Positions 43,577 through 51,981 of a DNA stretch of 64,000 nt are shown in pieces. The stretch is from the NCBI RefSeq assembly GCF_004307995.1, contig NZ_SIRE01000014.1, forward strand, positions 186,001-250,000. Reading direction: 5' to 3'. The translations under genes were made by a program, and so were the position numbers. The first letter of the stretch is position 1, and each line of letters begins with the position of its first letter. Under the pieces are notes generated by a model. The model worked only from the letters and a program-made list of their open reading frames with translations. It did not search any database and had not been told where the DNA came from. The DNA is from Paenibacillus thalictri. GTDB taxonomy: Bacteria > Bacillota > Bacilli > Paenibacillales > NBRC-103111.

Positions 43577-45076
43577 ATGTGGAAAGTCATATTGGTTGAC
43601 GATGAAGCGTTTATCCGCAGCTCCGTGCGGCAGTTTGTCCCTTGGGCGACATACGGCTTCGAGGTGATCGGCGAAGCTTCAGCGGGCAGACAGGCGCTGA
43701 CGATGATCCGCGAGCGACGTCCGGATTTGGTATTGGCCGATATTATTATGCCGGGCATGAACGGCATCGAATTGCTGGAGCAGGTACGGTCCGCAGGAAT
43801 AAATGCCAAATTTGTGATGCTGACCTGTGTCAATGAGTTCGAATACGCCCGGAAAGCGGTGGAACTGGGAGCTTCCGGTTATGTGCTCAAGCTGTCGATG
43901 GATGAAGAGGCCATGGGCGACATGCTGAGAAAAGTAGGCGGCCAGCTTGCGGCGAGCAAGCAGCTTGAAGCCAGTTCGGCCAAATACGATATGCATGTAT
44001 GGTACGCCAAGCTTTGGCGCGATTTTCACAGCATGCCGCCGGTTGACACCGCCTACATGAGGGTGCCGGAGGCGGTCGCCAAATGGCAAAACGAATTCCC
44101 GTACGTTACGATCGCGTATTATCCTTATGGCGGGCATGAAGCAAAAGCGCAGCGGGAAATGATATCCGTTTCGTCTCAAGAGGTTGTTTCTCACCTATTC
44201 GCTGACGGTCCAAGCGTAACGGTATTTCATTGGGGCAAATCGATGGCGGCCTTGGTCTCCTATGAACGCTACCCTGCCGATACAGCCCCAGAAACCGTAT
44301 CTTTGGCGGTGCCTTCCGCAGAGCTTCCTTCCTGCTGGTTATCCATGCTGCAGAAGTTCCAGGCCGGTTGGTACGGCCTCAAGGAAGAGTCGCAGCCGCA
44401 ACTTCGCATTCCCGCAGAAACGGATTGGCAAATTGAGCGCCGTCTTCTGCTGGAATTTGAGTTGGGACGCTCCGATGCGTGCGCAGCCACACTGAAAACC
44501 ATCGGCAATATGTGGAGAAAAAATGGGGTTTTATGGCGCGAAGTTAAGGCGGCGGGAGAGCGGCTTGACCAAAGCTTTCGGCATATCGCCGCTGCCGCTG
44601 TTGATGGGGATACTGATCTGGTAGATCGGGAGTGGCTTGCGCCGTCCCATCATGATCTTTTTATGAATGCGCTTGAAGCGCGTATGCTGCGTTATTTGCT
44701 GAGAAGGACAGAAAAAGAGTTGCCGGGTCCGGGCAAGGAACACGATGTCATTAGCCGGGCGATTGTCCATATCCGGTCCAATCTAGGGCAAACATTAACC
44801 GCCAAGCAGGTCGCCAAAACAGTTTCATTGGATGAAGATTACTTATCTACACTTTTTAAAAAGAAAACGGGAGTCACCTTGATTCAGTACATACATCAAT
44901 CGCGCATCGATCAGGCTAGACGTTACTTGGAGCAAACCGATATGTCGGTCAGGGAAATCGGGGAAACGGTAGGTTTTGAGAACACGAATTATTTCCATAA
45001 AATCTTCAAGCGGATGACCGGTCTGACCCCCCAATTGTACCGGCAACAAAACGTTGATTCCACAGTCCCAAATTAG
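43577..45076 (+). CDS. YesN-type response regulator, AraC output (cluster C)
   Basis: Response regulator of about 499 aa; start ATG 43577, eight bases after AAGGAGAG (a GTG at 43568 is too close). Receiver: LVDDE, D55 in LADIIMPG. The usual S-G-Y-D-D-F stretch reads TCVNEFEYA, and the K-P of the switch region reads LKLSM, so the receiver surface differs from the other three regulators. AraC domain: TAKQVAKTVSLDEDYLSTLFK and VREIGETVGFENTNYFHKIF. Confidence 0.95.
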   Translation: MWKVILVDDEAFIRSSVRQFVPWATYGFEVIGEASAGRQALTMIRERRPDLVLADIIMPGMNGIELLEQVRSAGINAKFVMLTCVNEFEYARKAVELGASGYVLKLSMDEEAMGDMLRKVGGQLAASKQLEASSAKYDMHVWYAKLWRDFHSMPPVDTAYMRVPEAVAKWQNEFPYVTIAYYPYGGHEAKAQREMISVSSQEVVSHLFADGPSVTVFHWGKSMAALVSYERYPADTAPETVSLAVPSAELPSCWLSMLQKFQAGWYGLKEESQPQLRIPAETDWQIERRLLLEFELGRSDACAATLKTIGNMWRKNGVLWREVKAAGERLDQSFRHIAAAAVDGDTDLVDREWLAPSHHDLFMNALEARMLRYLLRRTEKELPGPGKEHDVISRAIVHIRSNLGQTLTAKQVAKTVSLDEDYLSTLFKKKTGVTLIQYIHQSRIDQARRYLEQTDMSVREIGETVGFENTNYFHKIFKRMTGLTPQLYRQQNVDSTVPN

Positions 45077-45096
45077 AAAAACAATTCGGCCCACAA

Positions 45097-45124
45097 GGCT
45101 TCGTTATATCCGACGAAGTCTTTT
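45097..45124 (+). terminator. Intrinsic terminator ending cluster C
   Basis: GGCTTCGT (45097-45104) pairs with ACGAAGTC (45113-45120) with one wobble, eight-base loop, then TTTT. Confidence 0.7.
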
Positions 45125-45193
45125 CAGCCTTTTCGCTAACTTATGCTTGGCAGAATGACGAGCCAGTCGATGATTAAATAATCGCAGGTTCTA

Positions 45194-45221
45194 TTGACAC
45201 AATAAAAAAATAAACTATAAT
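45194..45221 (+). promoter_or_regulatory. Consensus promoter of the persulfide operon
   Basis: Perfect TTGACA (45194-45199) and perfect TATAAT (45216-45221) with a 16-base spacer. Such a strong promoter needs tight repression, supplied by the adjoining CstR-like operator. Confidence 0.85.
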
Positions 45222-45226
45222 GTTCT

Positions 45227-45244
45227 TATACCCCAACGGGTATA
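45227..45244. promoter_or_regulatory. CstR-like operator 1
   Basis: TATACCC-CAAC-GGGTATA: seven-base perfect arms around four bases, at the expected transcription start. It matches the ATACCC-N4-GGGTAT style of CsoR/CstR operators, and the cstR gene is in the same operon. Confidence 0.75.
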
Positions 45245-45276
45245 TGTATAAAAAACCGTCGCAACTTTTTTCAAAA

Positions 45277-45301
45277 GCCATCCGGATGGCCTATTTTTTT
45301 G
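45277..45301 (+). terminator. Leader terminator upstream of tauE-like gene
   Basis: GCCATCCGGATGGC is a perfect 14-bp palindrome (stem of five around CCGG), followed by CTATTTTTTT. It lies about 50 bases into the predicted transcript and before the first gene, so it could end a short leader RNA or act as an attenuator. Confidence 0.6.
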
Positions 45302-45310
45302 CTTATTATA

Positions 45311-45326
45311 ATACCCTATGGGGTAT
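45311..45326. promoter_or_regulatory. CstR-like operator 2
   Basis: ATACCC-TATG-GGGTAT, perfect six-base arms with a four-base spacer, the same pattern as operator 1. It overlaps a TATAAT (45307-45312) that lacks a recognisable -35, hinting at a second regulated start. Confidence 0.75.
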
Positions 45327-45386
45327 ATGGTGGTTTGCAAAAAGCATCATAAACAGACGGGATATAAGAGAAAGGCTGAACGCCTC

Positions 45387-46166
45387 ATGGACATGGCATG
45401 GATCATCACGATTTTTGCTGTTGGTTTTCTGGGTTCGTTTATTTCAGGTCTGGTGGGGATCGGTGGTTCGATCATCAATTATCCAATGCTGCTGTTTATA
45501 CCGCCTCTTCTGGGCTTTGCCGCTTTTTCCGCTCAGGAGGTCACGGCGATCAGCGCCGTTCAGGTATTCTTTTCCAGCTTGATGGGGATGCTTGTTTTCC
45601 GCAAAGGGAATTTGCTGCATAAGCAGCTTATTGGGTACATGGGCGGCTCGATTGTCATAGGCAGCTTTGCGGGCAGCTTGATTTCCGCTTTCTTGCCCAG
45701 CGCGGTAATTAATATGGTGTACGCCGTACTTGCGTTAATCGCAGCGGTCATGATGTTTTTGCCGAAAAAAGGGAGCGACGCCACGGACGTCAGCGCAGTT
45801 GGCTTCAATAAGCCGCTGGCGGTTGTGCTTGCGCTTATCATCGGCGGTGTCTCGGGGATCGTCGGCGCAGCCGGAGCTTTCATTACCGTTCCGGTTATGC
45901 TGGTCGTATTGCGGATACCGACAAGAATCGCAATCGCATCATCCTTGGCCGTCACGTTTATCTCATCTATCGGTTCGGCGGCCGGCAAGATGATGGGCGG
46001 CCATATGCTTCTAGGACCCGCTGTCGTACTTGTCGCGGCCAGCTTGATCGCCTCTCCTCTAGGCGCGGCTCTCAGTAAAAAGACAAACACCAAAGCGCTG
46101 CAATGGATTTTGGCTGCATTAATAACGGCAACTGTCGTTAAAATATGGATTTCCATTCTATTTTAG
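45387..46166 (+). CDS. yrkJ: TauE/SafE-family sulfite/organosulfur exporter
   Basis: Membrane protein of about 259 aa with eight predicted helices, TauE/SafE (DUF81) family. Two glycine-rich repeats are visible: GLVGIGGSIINYPMLL and GVSGIVGAAGAFITVPVM. Start ATG 45387 (or 45393); the frame upstream runs through operator 2. As first gene of the persulfide operon it most likely exports sulfite or thiosulfate made by the following enzymes. Confidence 0.88.
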   Translation: MDMAWIITIFAVGFLGSFISGLVGIGGSIINYPMLLFIPPLLGFAAFSAQEVTAISAVQVFFSSLMGMLVFRKGNLLHKQLIGYMGGSIVIGSFAGSLISAFLPSAVINMVYAVLALIAAVMMFLPKKGSDATDVSAVGFNKPLAVVLALIIGGVSGIVGAAGAFITVPVMLVVLRIPTRIAIASSLAVTFISSIGSAAGKMMGGHMLLGPAVVLVAASLIASPLGAALSKKTNTKALQWILAALITATVVKIWISILF

Positions 46167-46178
46167 GAGGCTAATGTC

Positions 46179-47327
46179 ATGGCAAATCAAAATCAGCTGC
46201 AAGCGATGAGCGCAGCGCAAGTAACAAAGAAACTTTTGAGCAATGAACCGCTGTTTATTCTTGATGTGCGCAACGAAGAAGATTTTAAAGATTGGAAAAT
46301 CGAAGGCTCAAACGTACAAATATTCAATGTGCCTTATTTCGACCTCATTGATGGAGTAGATGCCATTCTCGATAAAATTCCGGAAGACAAAGACATTTTG
46401 GTTGTCTGCGCCAAGGAAGGTTCGTCCAAGTTTGTCGGAGAGCAGCTGGTTGAGGCGGGCAGACGGTATGTATCGTATTTGACCGAAGGGATGAAATCGT
46501 GGAGTGAGCATCTGGAACCTTTAAAAATCGGCTCGCTGCATGGCGGCGGAGAAATATACCAATTTGTCCGCATCGGCAAAGGATGTTTGTCCTACATGGT
46601 TATCTCCGGCGGTGAAGCGGCAGTGATCGACGCCGTACGTATGACGGACGTATTCCACAGCTTCGCCAAGGAGAAAAACGTGCAGATTAAACATACGATC
46701 GACACGCATCTTCACGCCGACCATATTTCCGGAGGACGCGCGCTGGCCGCACAAACAAACGGCACGTATTGGCTGCCGCCAAAAGATGCGGAGGAGGTCG
46801 TTTTCGAATACGAAAAACTCGAAGAAGAAGCGCAGATCGCCGTAGGAAATACATTAATCCGCATACAGCCGGTATATTCTCCAGGCCATACAATTGGCAG
46901 CACCTCTTTGATCGTCGACAATCAGTTTCTGCTTTCCGGGGACATTTTATTCGTCCAGTCGATCGGACGTCCCGACTTAGCCGGTAAAGCGGAAGATTGG
47001 GTGGCTGATCTCAGAACGACACTTTACGAGCGTTATAAGGCGCTGCCGGAAGATCTCATCGTGCTTCCCGCACACTTCGGCAAATCGGCGGAGCTTGGGG
47101 AAGGCGGCAAGGTTTGCGCGCGTCTTGGCGATTTATTCAAGAGTAACCCAGGCTTGAATATAACCGATGAACCGCTTTTTCGCCGTACGGTTACGGAACA
47201 GCTGCCGCCGCAGCCCCATGCGTACCAGGAAATACGCCAAACCAATATGGGCAAAATGACGCCAAACGACGAGGAACAACGCGAGATGGAGATCGGTCCC
47301 AACCGCTGTGCCGTACATGACGTCTAA
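46179..47327 (+). CDS. yrkH: Rhodanese-metallo-beta-lactamase fusion (persulfide dioxygenase-like)
   Basis: 382 aa. The N-terminal rhodanese domain (residues 10-112) has active C77 in VVCAKEGSS. The metallo-hydrolase domain has H177-x-H179-x-D181-H182 (HLHADHISG), SPGHTIGS, LSGDILF and LPAHFG. Known relatives of the ETHE1/CstB type oxidise low-molecular-weight persulfides, producing sulfite. In CstB the rhodanese is at the C-terminus; here it comes first, as in YrkH of Bacillus. Start ATG 46179 after GGAGG. Confidence 0.9.
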   Translation: MANQNQLQAMSAAQVTKKLLSNEPLFILDVRNEEDFKDWKIEGSNVQIFNVPYFDLIDGVDAILDKIPEDKDILVVCAKEGSSKFVGEQLVEAGRRYVSYLTEGMKSWSEHLEPLKIGSLHGGGEIYQFVRIGKGCLSYMVISGGEAAVIDAVRMTDVFHSFAKEKNVQIKHTIDTHLHADHISGGRALAAQTNGTYWLPPKDAEEVVFEYEKLEEEAQIAVGNTLIRIQPVYSPGHTIGSTSLIVDNQFLLSGDILFVQSIGRPDLAGKAEDWVADLRTTLYERYKALPEDLIVLPAHFGKSAELGEGGKVCARLGDLFKSNPGLNITDEPLFRRTVTEQLPPQPHAYQEIRQTNMGKMTPNDEEQREMEIGPNRCAVHDV

Positions 47328-47354
47328 TCGTAAATTTTCGGGAGGGAATCGCAA

Positions 47355-47663
47355 ATGTACAAGGAACTGAAACCTGAAACCGTGCTGGAAAAAATCAACC
47401 GCAACGAACATATCGTCATTTTGGATGTACGCGAGCAGGAGGAATGGGAATCCGGTCACATAGCGGGAGCAAGGCATATTCCACTTGGGCAAATCGCCAA
47501 AGCGTTAAACGAACTTGATCCGCGGCACGAGACGATCATTGTTTGCCGCAGTGGCAATCGCAGCGGGCAAGCATGCGGGTTCCTTTCCAACATGGGCTAT
47601 AACGTGGCGAATATGACGGGCGGCATGTCGAAATGGCCGGGAAATATTGTGTACGGTAAATAA
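47355..47663 (+). CDS. Single-domain rhodanese sulfurtransferase
   Basis: Cytoplasmic rhodanese of 102 aa with LDVREQEEWESGHIAGARHIP and active-site loop C64-R-S-G-N-R. It moves sulfane sulfur between thiols and the carrier proteins encoded next door. Start ATG 47355 after GGGAGGG, 27 bases behind the fusion gene. Confidence 0.92.
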   Translation: MYKELKPETVLEKINRNEHIVILDVREQEEWESGHIAGARHIPLGQIAKALNELDPRHETIIVCRSGNRSGQACGFLSNMGYNVANMTGGMSKWPGNIVYGK

Positions 47664-47689
47664 TTCAACTTCCAAAGGAGATCAGGTAC

Positions 47690-48262
47690 ATGACAAATTG
47701 GACAGCGAATCGCACGCTGGAATGCGAAGGCCTTGCTTGCCCCATGCCCGTGGTGAAGACCAAAAAGACGATGGAAGAACTGAGAGCAGGGGAAGTGCTG
47801 GAGGTGCGTGCCACCGACAAAGGTTCCGTCGCCGACCTGAAGAGCTGGGCCAGCCGGACGGGGCATCAATATGTGGGTTTAAAGGAACATAACGGAGTGT
47901 TCCATCATTTTATCCGTAAGGCTGAAGCGGCCGAGACGAAAGCGGAGAAGCAATTCCCGCATACCTCCTCCAACGAAGAGGTTTATGCTAAGGTATCGTC
48001 CGGCGAAACCGTGGCCGTTATCGATGTCCGGGAACCGGCGGAATATGCTTTTGGCCGAATTCCGGGGGCTATCTCGATACCACTGGGTAGCTTGGAAGAC
48101 AAGATAAGCGATCTCGATCCCGCCAAGCTTTATTATGTCGTTTGCAGAACGGGGAACCGCAGCGATACGGCCTGTCAGCTTTTAACGGATAAGGGATTCC
48201 GGAATGTTAAAAATGTCCTTCCCGGTATGTCCGGGTGGAGTTATGACACGGAGCAGGACTAA
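47690..48262 (+). CDS. yrkF: TusA-rhodanese fusion protein
   Basis: 190 aa. TusA-type sulfur carrier domain at residues 1-75 with C17 in GLACPMPVVKTKK, a short linker, then a rhodanese domain at 95-190 with active C152 in VVCRTGNRSD. It resembles YrkF and is related in plan to CstA of the staphylococcal cst operon, which carries an additional rhodanese domain. It accepts and relays persulfide sulfur within one chain. Confidence 0.92.
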   Translation: MTNWTANRTLECEGLACPMPVVKTKKTMEELRAGEVLEVRATDKGSVADLKSWASRTGHQYVGLKEHNGVFHHFIRKAEAAETKAEKQFPHTSSNEEVYAKVSSGETVAVIDVREPAEYAFGRIPGAISIPLGSLEDKISDLDPAKLYYVVCRTGNRSDTACQLLTDKGFRNVKNVLPGMSGWSYDTEQD

Positions 48263-48292
48263 AAAACGAAAATAACATGGAGATGATACATC

Positions 48293-48556
48293 ATGGCAAA
48301 TGTGATAGTTGACGCTAAAGGGCTTGCTTGTCCAATGCCGATCGTCAAGGCAAAAAAAGCGATGGATTCATTGGAATCGGGACAAACGATGGAACTGCTG
48401 ACGACCGACAAAGGTTCGATGAACGATTTCCGGGCATGGGTGAAGATGACCAAACATGAGCTGATCGAAGCGAAGGAACAAAACGGCGTGTTTATTTTTA
48501 TCGTGAAAAAAGGCCGAACGACGGACGAAAGGGGGATTCGAGAAAGTGGAAAATAA
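48293..48556 (+). CDS. yrkI: TusA-family sulfur carrier protein
   Basis: 87 aa single TusA domain with C13 in GLACPMPIVKAKKAMD, almost identical in this motif to the N-terminal half of the preceding fusion. It carries sulfane sulfur on the cysteine. The gene overlaps the start of the DsrE-like gene by 11 bases. Confidence 0.92.
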   Translation: MANVIVDAKGLACPMPIVKAKKAMDSLESGQTMELLTTDKGSMNDFRAWVKMTKHELIEAKEQNGVFIFIVKKGRTTDERGIRESGK

Positions 48557-49025
48557 GGAGAAATCAACGATTGTACTGTTCAGCGGGGAGATGGATAAGG
48601 CGATTGCGGCCTTTATTATCGCTAACGGGGCAGCCGCATACGATCATGAGGTGACGATATTTTTTACCTTCTGGGGGCTCAATGCGCTGCGTAAGGATGC
48701 GCCGGTGAAGGTGAAGAAAGGCTGGCTTGAGTCGATTTTCGCCAAAATGATGCCGCGCGGGGCGGATAAGATGGGCTTGTCCAAAATGAATTTTGGCGGG
48801 CTTGGCCCAAAAATGATCAAACATGTGATGAAGAAACACAATGCGCTCAGCCTGCCGCAGCTGATCGAGCTTGCCCAGGAGCAGGGCGTTAAACTCGTGG
48901 CATGTACGATGACGATGGACCTGCTTGGGTTGCAGAAGGAAGAGCTGATCGACAATATCGAATATGCGGGGGTTGCCGCTTATTTGGGCGATGCCGCCGA
49001 TGCCAAGGTCAATCTGTTTATTTAG
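48546..49025 (+). CDS. yrkE: DsrE/DsrF-like sulfur relay protein
   Basis: 159 aa DsrE-superfamily protein. Start GTG 48546, nine bases after AAAGGGGG. Features: TIVLFSGEMDKAIAAFIIANGAAA, the hydrophobic FFTFWGLNAL, and a conserved cysteine in LVACTMTMDLLG. YrkE-type members are thought to pass sulfur with TusA. Its 11-base overlap with the TusA gene supports joint action. Confidence 0.88.
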   Translation: MENKEKSTIVLFSGEMDKAIAAFIIANGAAAYDHEVTIFFTFWGLNALRKDAPVKVKKGWLESIFAKMMPRGADKMGLSKMNFGGLGPKMIKHVMKKHNALSLPQLIELAQEQGVKLVACTMTMDLLGLQKEELIDNIEYAGVAAYLGDAADAKVNLFI

Positions 49026-49081
49026 ACCAATGTGAAGCGTCCTCCATTTATATTGAATTTGTCCGGTCATTCAGTAATAAT

Positions 49082-49097
49082 ATACCTATACCGGTAT
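49082..49097. promoter_or_regulatory. CstR-like operator 3, in front of cstR
   Basis: ATACCTATACCGGTAT fits ATACCn-N4-nGGTAT and contains the perfect palindrome ATACCGGTAT (49088-49097). It lies 22 bases before the cstR start, suggesting autoregulation from an internal promoter. The nearby -35/-10 matches are weak. Confidence 0.6.
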
Positions 49098-49118
49098 GGA
49101 TGGAAGGAAGGAATCGAT

Positions 49119-49379
49119 ATGCAATACGATGACGATATGAAAAGAAGATTAAAACGGGTGGAAGGGCAGATTCGCGGCGTGCTGAAGATGATGGAGGAAG
49201 AGCAGCCGTGCAAAGATGTCGTCAGCCAGCTGTCCGCCGTAAGAAGCGCCGCCGATAAAGCGATAGCTTACATCGTTGCGGTAAATTTGGAGCAATGTAT
49301 TTTGGAGGAACAGGAAGCCGGCAGAGACAGTAGCAAAATCGTCAAGCAGGCGATCGACTTGCTGGTGAAAAGCCGCTGA
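49119..49379 (+). CDS. cstR: CstR-type persulfide-sensing repressor (CsoR family)
   Basis: 86 aa all-helical repressor; start ATG 49119 after GGAAGGAAGGAA. It has the two sensor cysteines at C31 and C60, the same numbers as staphylococcal CstR. The copper-binding His of true CsoR (four residues before the second Cys) is replaced by N56 (NLEQC), so copper sensing is unlikely and persulfide sensing via a Cys-Cys polysulfide bridge is predicted. N-terminal RRLKRVEGQIRGV is the DNA-binding helix typical of the family. It should repress this operon through the three operators. Confidence 0.9.
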   Translation: MQYDDDMKRRLKRVEGQIRGVLKMMEEEQPCKDVVSQLSAVRSAADKAIAYIVAVNLEQCILEEQEAGRDSSKIVKQAIDLLVKSR

Positions 49380-49401
49380 CAGCTAGAAATGAGGTATTTC
49401 T

Positions 49402-49788
49402 ATGGACTACAATCTCATCATTAATTTTGCGATCATTGTTTTGCTGGTTTGGTTTGTTTATTCCCGGTTCGCCGGGGTCAGAGGTTTGAAAAACTTGCAG
49501 CCCGATCAATTCCAGGATGCGCTGAAGCGCGATCCGAATCATATATTAATCGACGTCCACGAACCCGGCGAAGTACAGCAAGGCCGCATCGCAGGAGCGA
49601 TCAACATCCCCTTGTCCCAGATGAAGCAGCGCGCCGGCGAAATCCCTGCGGGCAAAAGCGTTTATTTGTACTGCCGCAGCGGCATGAGAAGCAAGCTGGC
49701 GGCGCGTATTTTGCAGAAGCGGGGTTTTCGCGAGCTGGCGCATTTGCAGGGTGGCATCCTGTCGTGGAACGGCAATGTGGTGAGATGA
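49402..49788 (+). CDS. Membrane-anchored rhodanese
   Basis: 128 aa. N-terminal transmembrane helix (LIINFAIIVLLVWFVYSRF), then a rhodanese domain with LIDVHEPGEVQQGRIAGAINIP and active C91 in YCRSGMRSK. It resembles YqhL/YibN-type proteins. Start ATG 49402, 22 bases after cstR. The last gene of the operon; it may collect sulfane sulfur at the membrane near the TauE exporter. Confidence 0.9.
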   Translation: MDYNLIINFAIIVLLVWFVYSRFAGVRGLKNLQPDQFQDALKRDPNHILIDVHEPGEVQQGRIAGAINIPLSQMKQRAGEIPAGKSVYLYCRSGMRSKLAARILQKRGFRELAHLQGGILSWNGNVVR

Positions 49789-49843
49789 GCAGGCGGTTCA
49801 TTCAAGAAGTTTGTCTGTGAACAGGATAAATCAGGCATATAAG

Positions 49844-49890
49844 CAAAGACGCTTTTACACCACTTACAAAGTGGGCTGGAAGCGTCTTTG
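49844..49890 (+). terminator. Terminator-like hairpin ending the persulfide operon
   Basis: CAAAGACGCTT (49844-49854) is perfectly complementary to AAGCGTCTTTG (49880-49890), with an inner CCACTT/AGTGG stem. The T tract after it is poor. Confidence 0.65.
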
Positions 49891-50172
49891 TGCGTTTCAA
49901 ATCCTATTAGAGCGGACATATATTTAATCGGCCAATGAACGGCAGTGCTCTACATAACCTTCCAAGGCCGGGATAAATTCCTTAACGTAACGATAGTTCG
50001 GGCATCGACCAAACCTCTCGATTCCGATTAGTATAGTTACAAAAAAGACATCTTAACCATATTTATTATCCTGAATTCTCATATTAGAATCAGAACATAC
50101 TTGATACAATATATACCCGTCACTTGAGTTTGCATTGCGATTGATAGAGTTAAGAAAGAATGGAGACATTAC
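49891..50172. other. Intergenic region upstream of cluster D
   Basis: No gene is seen. TACAAT (50105-50110) could be a -10 box but has no convincing -35. ATTCT and AGAAT flank six bases at 50075-50090. No repeat or RNA motif was recognised. Confidence 0.5.
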
Positions 50173-51981
50173 ATGCGATTGTTCAAATATTTTAACGTGC
50201 CGATCCATTCATTTCGGAGAAAGCTGCTCATTTCCTATTTATTTATTATTCTCATACCCGTGCTGTCGGCACTGCTTATTTTCGGACTGAATTCGTACAA
50301 TCAAACAAAGCAATACCACGAAGATTTTATGAATCAGCTTAACAAAAGAACAAACGTGAGTCTTCAAGATTTTTTCTCCAATATGGCGCGCAACTCATAT
50401 TATTATTTGGCGGATAGCCGGCTCAAGAAAGTGCTTGAGAAAAGATACGAGCAGAGTGACCTGGAGTATATCGACGATGCCAATGTTTTTCAGCAAACGC
50501 TGGATCAGGTTGTGCTGATGAACGGTTACTTGGAAGGCATCATGTTTGTCGGGCTGAACGGCCGGGTGTACAACAGCAAGGATTCTGAAATTTGGTCGAT
50601 CTCCTCGGTTGTAAGCTCCATTCCGGAAGATTGGCTGCGCCACGATAAAGTTGTCATAACGGCTCCTTATAAAATCGCCAATAACGATAAAAAAGTAGTT
50701 TCGATCGTGAGGGAGTTATCCGATATCAATACGAACAGCGCCGATCATGCTCTAGCCAAACTGGACATTAAGTTTAAAGCGATCGAAAGCATTTTGGGCG
50801 GGAGTGCCGAATCCAATTCGGAGGTCGGCACCATCGTAGCGGCGGATGGGAAGCTGATCTACAATTCCAAAGGCAATTCGCTTGCCGACGAGGACGTTGC
50901 CCGAATTTTAAGCGAATTCCACAAATACGAAAGCCAGCAAAAAAACATGCTGGAAATTCCGATAAGCGGCAAAAAGTACATGTTCAGCATGGCGAAAAAT
51001 ACGTTGACGGGATGGGACATCGTTCAATTTCTGCCTGTTGAAGTGATTGATAAAGCTTTTCAGAACAATATGCAAAAATATGCTCTGCTGATCCTGCTGT
51101 CGCTGCTCATAGCCACTTATTTCGCTGTATTGTTCTCTAAACGGTTTTTTCTCCCTATCTATCGTCTGACGAAAACGATGAAGCTGGTCGATACGGGAAC
51201 GCTGGATTGGTCCATGACGGAGGAGAACAGGGATGATGAAATCGGCCAACTGGTGCAAAGTTATAACGGGATGATTCAGCGGCTGAAGGAAAGCCAGGAG
51301 ACCGAGCGATTATCCAATCTGCTGCAAAAAAAAGCCGAGATGAATATGATGCAGGCACAAATCAATCCTCATTTTCTGTACAACACGTTAAACGTGGTTC
51401 AATCGATCGCCGACCTCCACGAGATGGAGCAAATATCGCTTATAGCGAGCTCGCTTGCCAGCATGTACAGATACAATATTAAATCGTCGGACGATGTGAC
51501 GATCGAAAACGAGCTGGAGCAGCTGACAAATTATATACAGATTCAGCAGCTGCGTTTTATGAACAAGTTTCAGGTCGTATATGAAATCGACCCCGTTGTG
51601 CTTCAAAGCAAGATCCTAAAGTTTTTGCTGCAGCCGCTTGTAGAGAACGCTTTTTATCACGGTCTCGAACCTAAAGGCGGGAAGGGCCGGTTAACGATCG
51701 TCATGAAAAAACACGGGAATATACTGCTGATCAAAATCGAGGACGACGGCGTTGGCATAGGGGATGAGGAACTGTATCAAATAAAAAGCTTGTTCGAGCA
51801 AATTATCCGCGACGGTTATACCAAATCCAAGGTGCACTTCGGCTTATGCAACGTATACGCCAGAATAAAAAACTTTTACGGCAAAGATTTTTGGCTGTGG
51901 ATCGATAGCAAGCGCGGCGAGGGAACCCGAGTGGAAATGATGATTCCTTTTATCAAGGAGGAGAAGGCATGCACATCTTAA
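50173..51981 (+). CDS. YesM-type sensor histidine kinase (cluster D)
   Basis: Sensor kinase of 602 aa. Helix at about 18-37 (LLISYLFIILIPVLSALLIF), extracellular Cache-like region, second helix near 300-320, HAMP linker with MKLVDTGTLDWSM, phosphoacceptor H400 in INPHFLYNTLN, N box LVENAFYHG, glycine box DDGVGIG. Start ATG 50173 after GGAGAC. It overlaps the regulator gene by 13 bases. Confidence 0.95.
   Translation: MRLFKYFNVPIHSFRRKLLISYLFIILIPVLSALLIFGLNSYNQTKQYHEDFMNQLNKRTNVSLQDFFSNMARNSYYYLADSRLKKVLEKRYEQSDLEYIDDANVFQQTLDQVVLMNGYLEGIMFVGLNGRVYNSKDSEIWSISSVVSSIPEDWLRHDKVVITAPYKIANNDKKVVSIVRELSDINTNSADHALAKLDIKFKAIESILGGSAESNSEVGTIVAADGKLIYNSKGNSLADEDVARILSEFHKYESQQKNMLEIPISGKKYMFSMAKNTLTGWDIVQFLPVEVIDKAFQNNMQKYALLILLSLLIATYFAVLFSKRFFLPIYRLTKTMKLVDTGTLDWSMTEENRDDEIGQLVQSYNGMIQRLKESQETERLSNLLQKKAEMNMMQAQINPHFLYNTLNVVQSIADLHEMEQISLIASSLASMYRYNIKSSDDVTIENELEQLTNYIQIQQLRFMNKFQVVYEIDPVVLQSKILKFLLQPLVENAFYHGLEPKGGKGRLTIVMKKHGNILLIKIEDDGVGIGDEELYQIKSLFEQIIRDGYTKSKVHFGLCNVYARIKNFYGKDFWLWIDSKRGEGTRVEMMIPFIKEEKACTS

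Noticed and set aside
45220..45582. Open frame covering the persulfide operon leader
   Set aside because: It runs through the operator, terminator and second operator and overlaps the TauE gene in another frame; no ribosome site.
49119..49379. Copper sensor CsoR
   Set aside because: The copper-ligand His is Asn and all neighbours are sulfur-transfer proteins, so CstR fits better.
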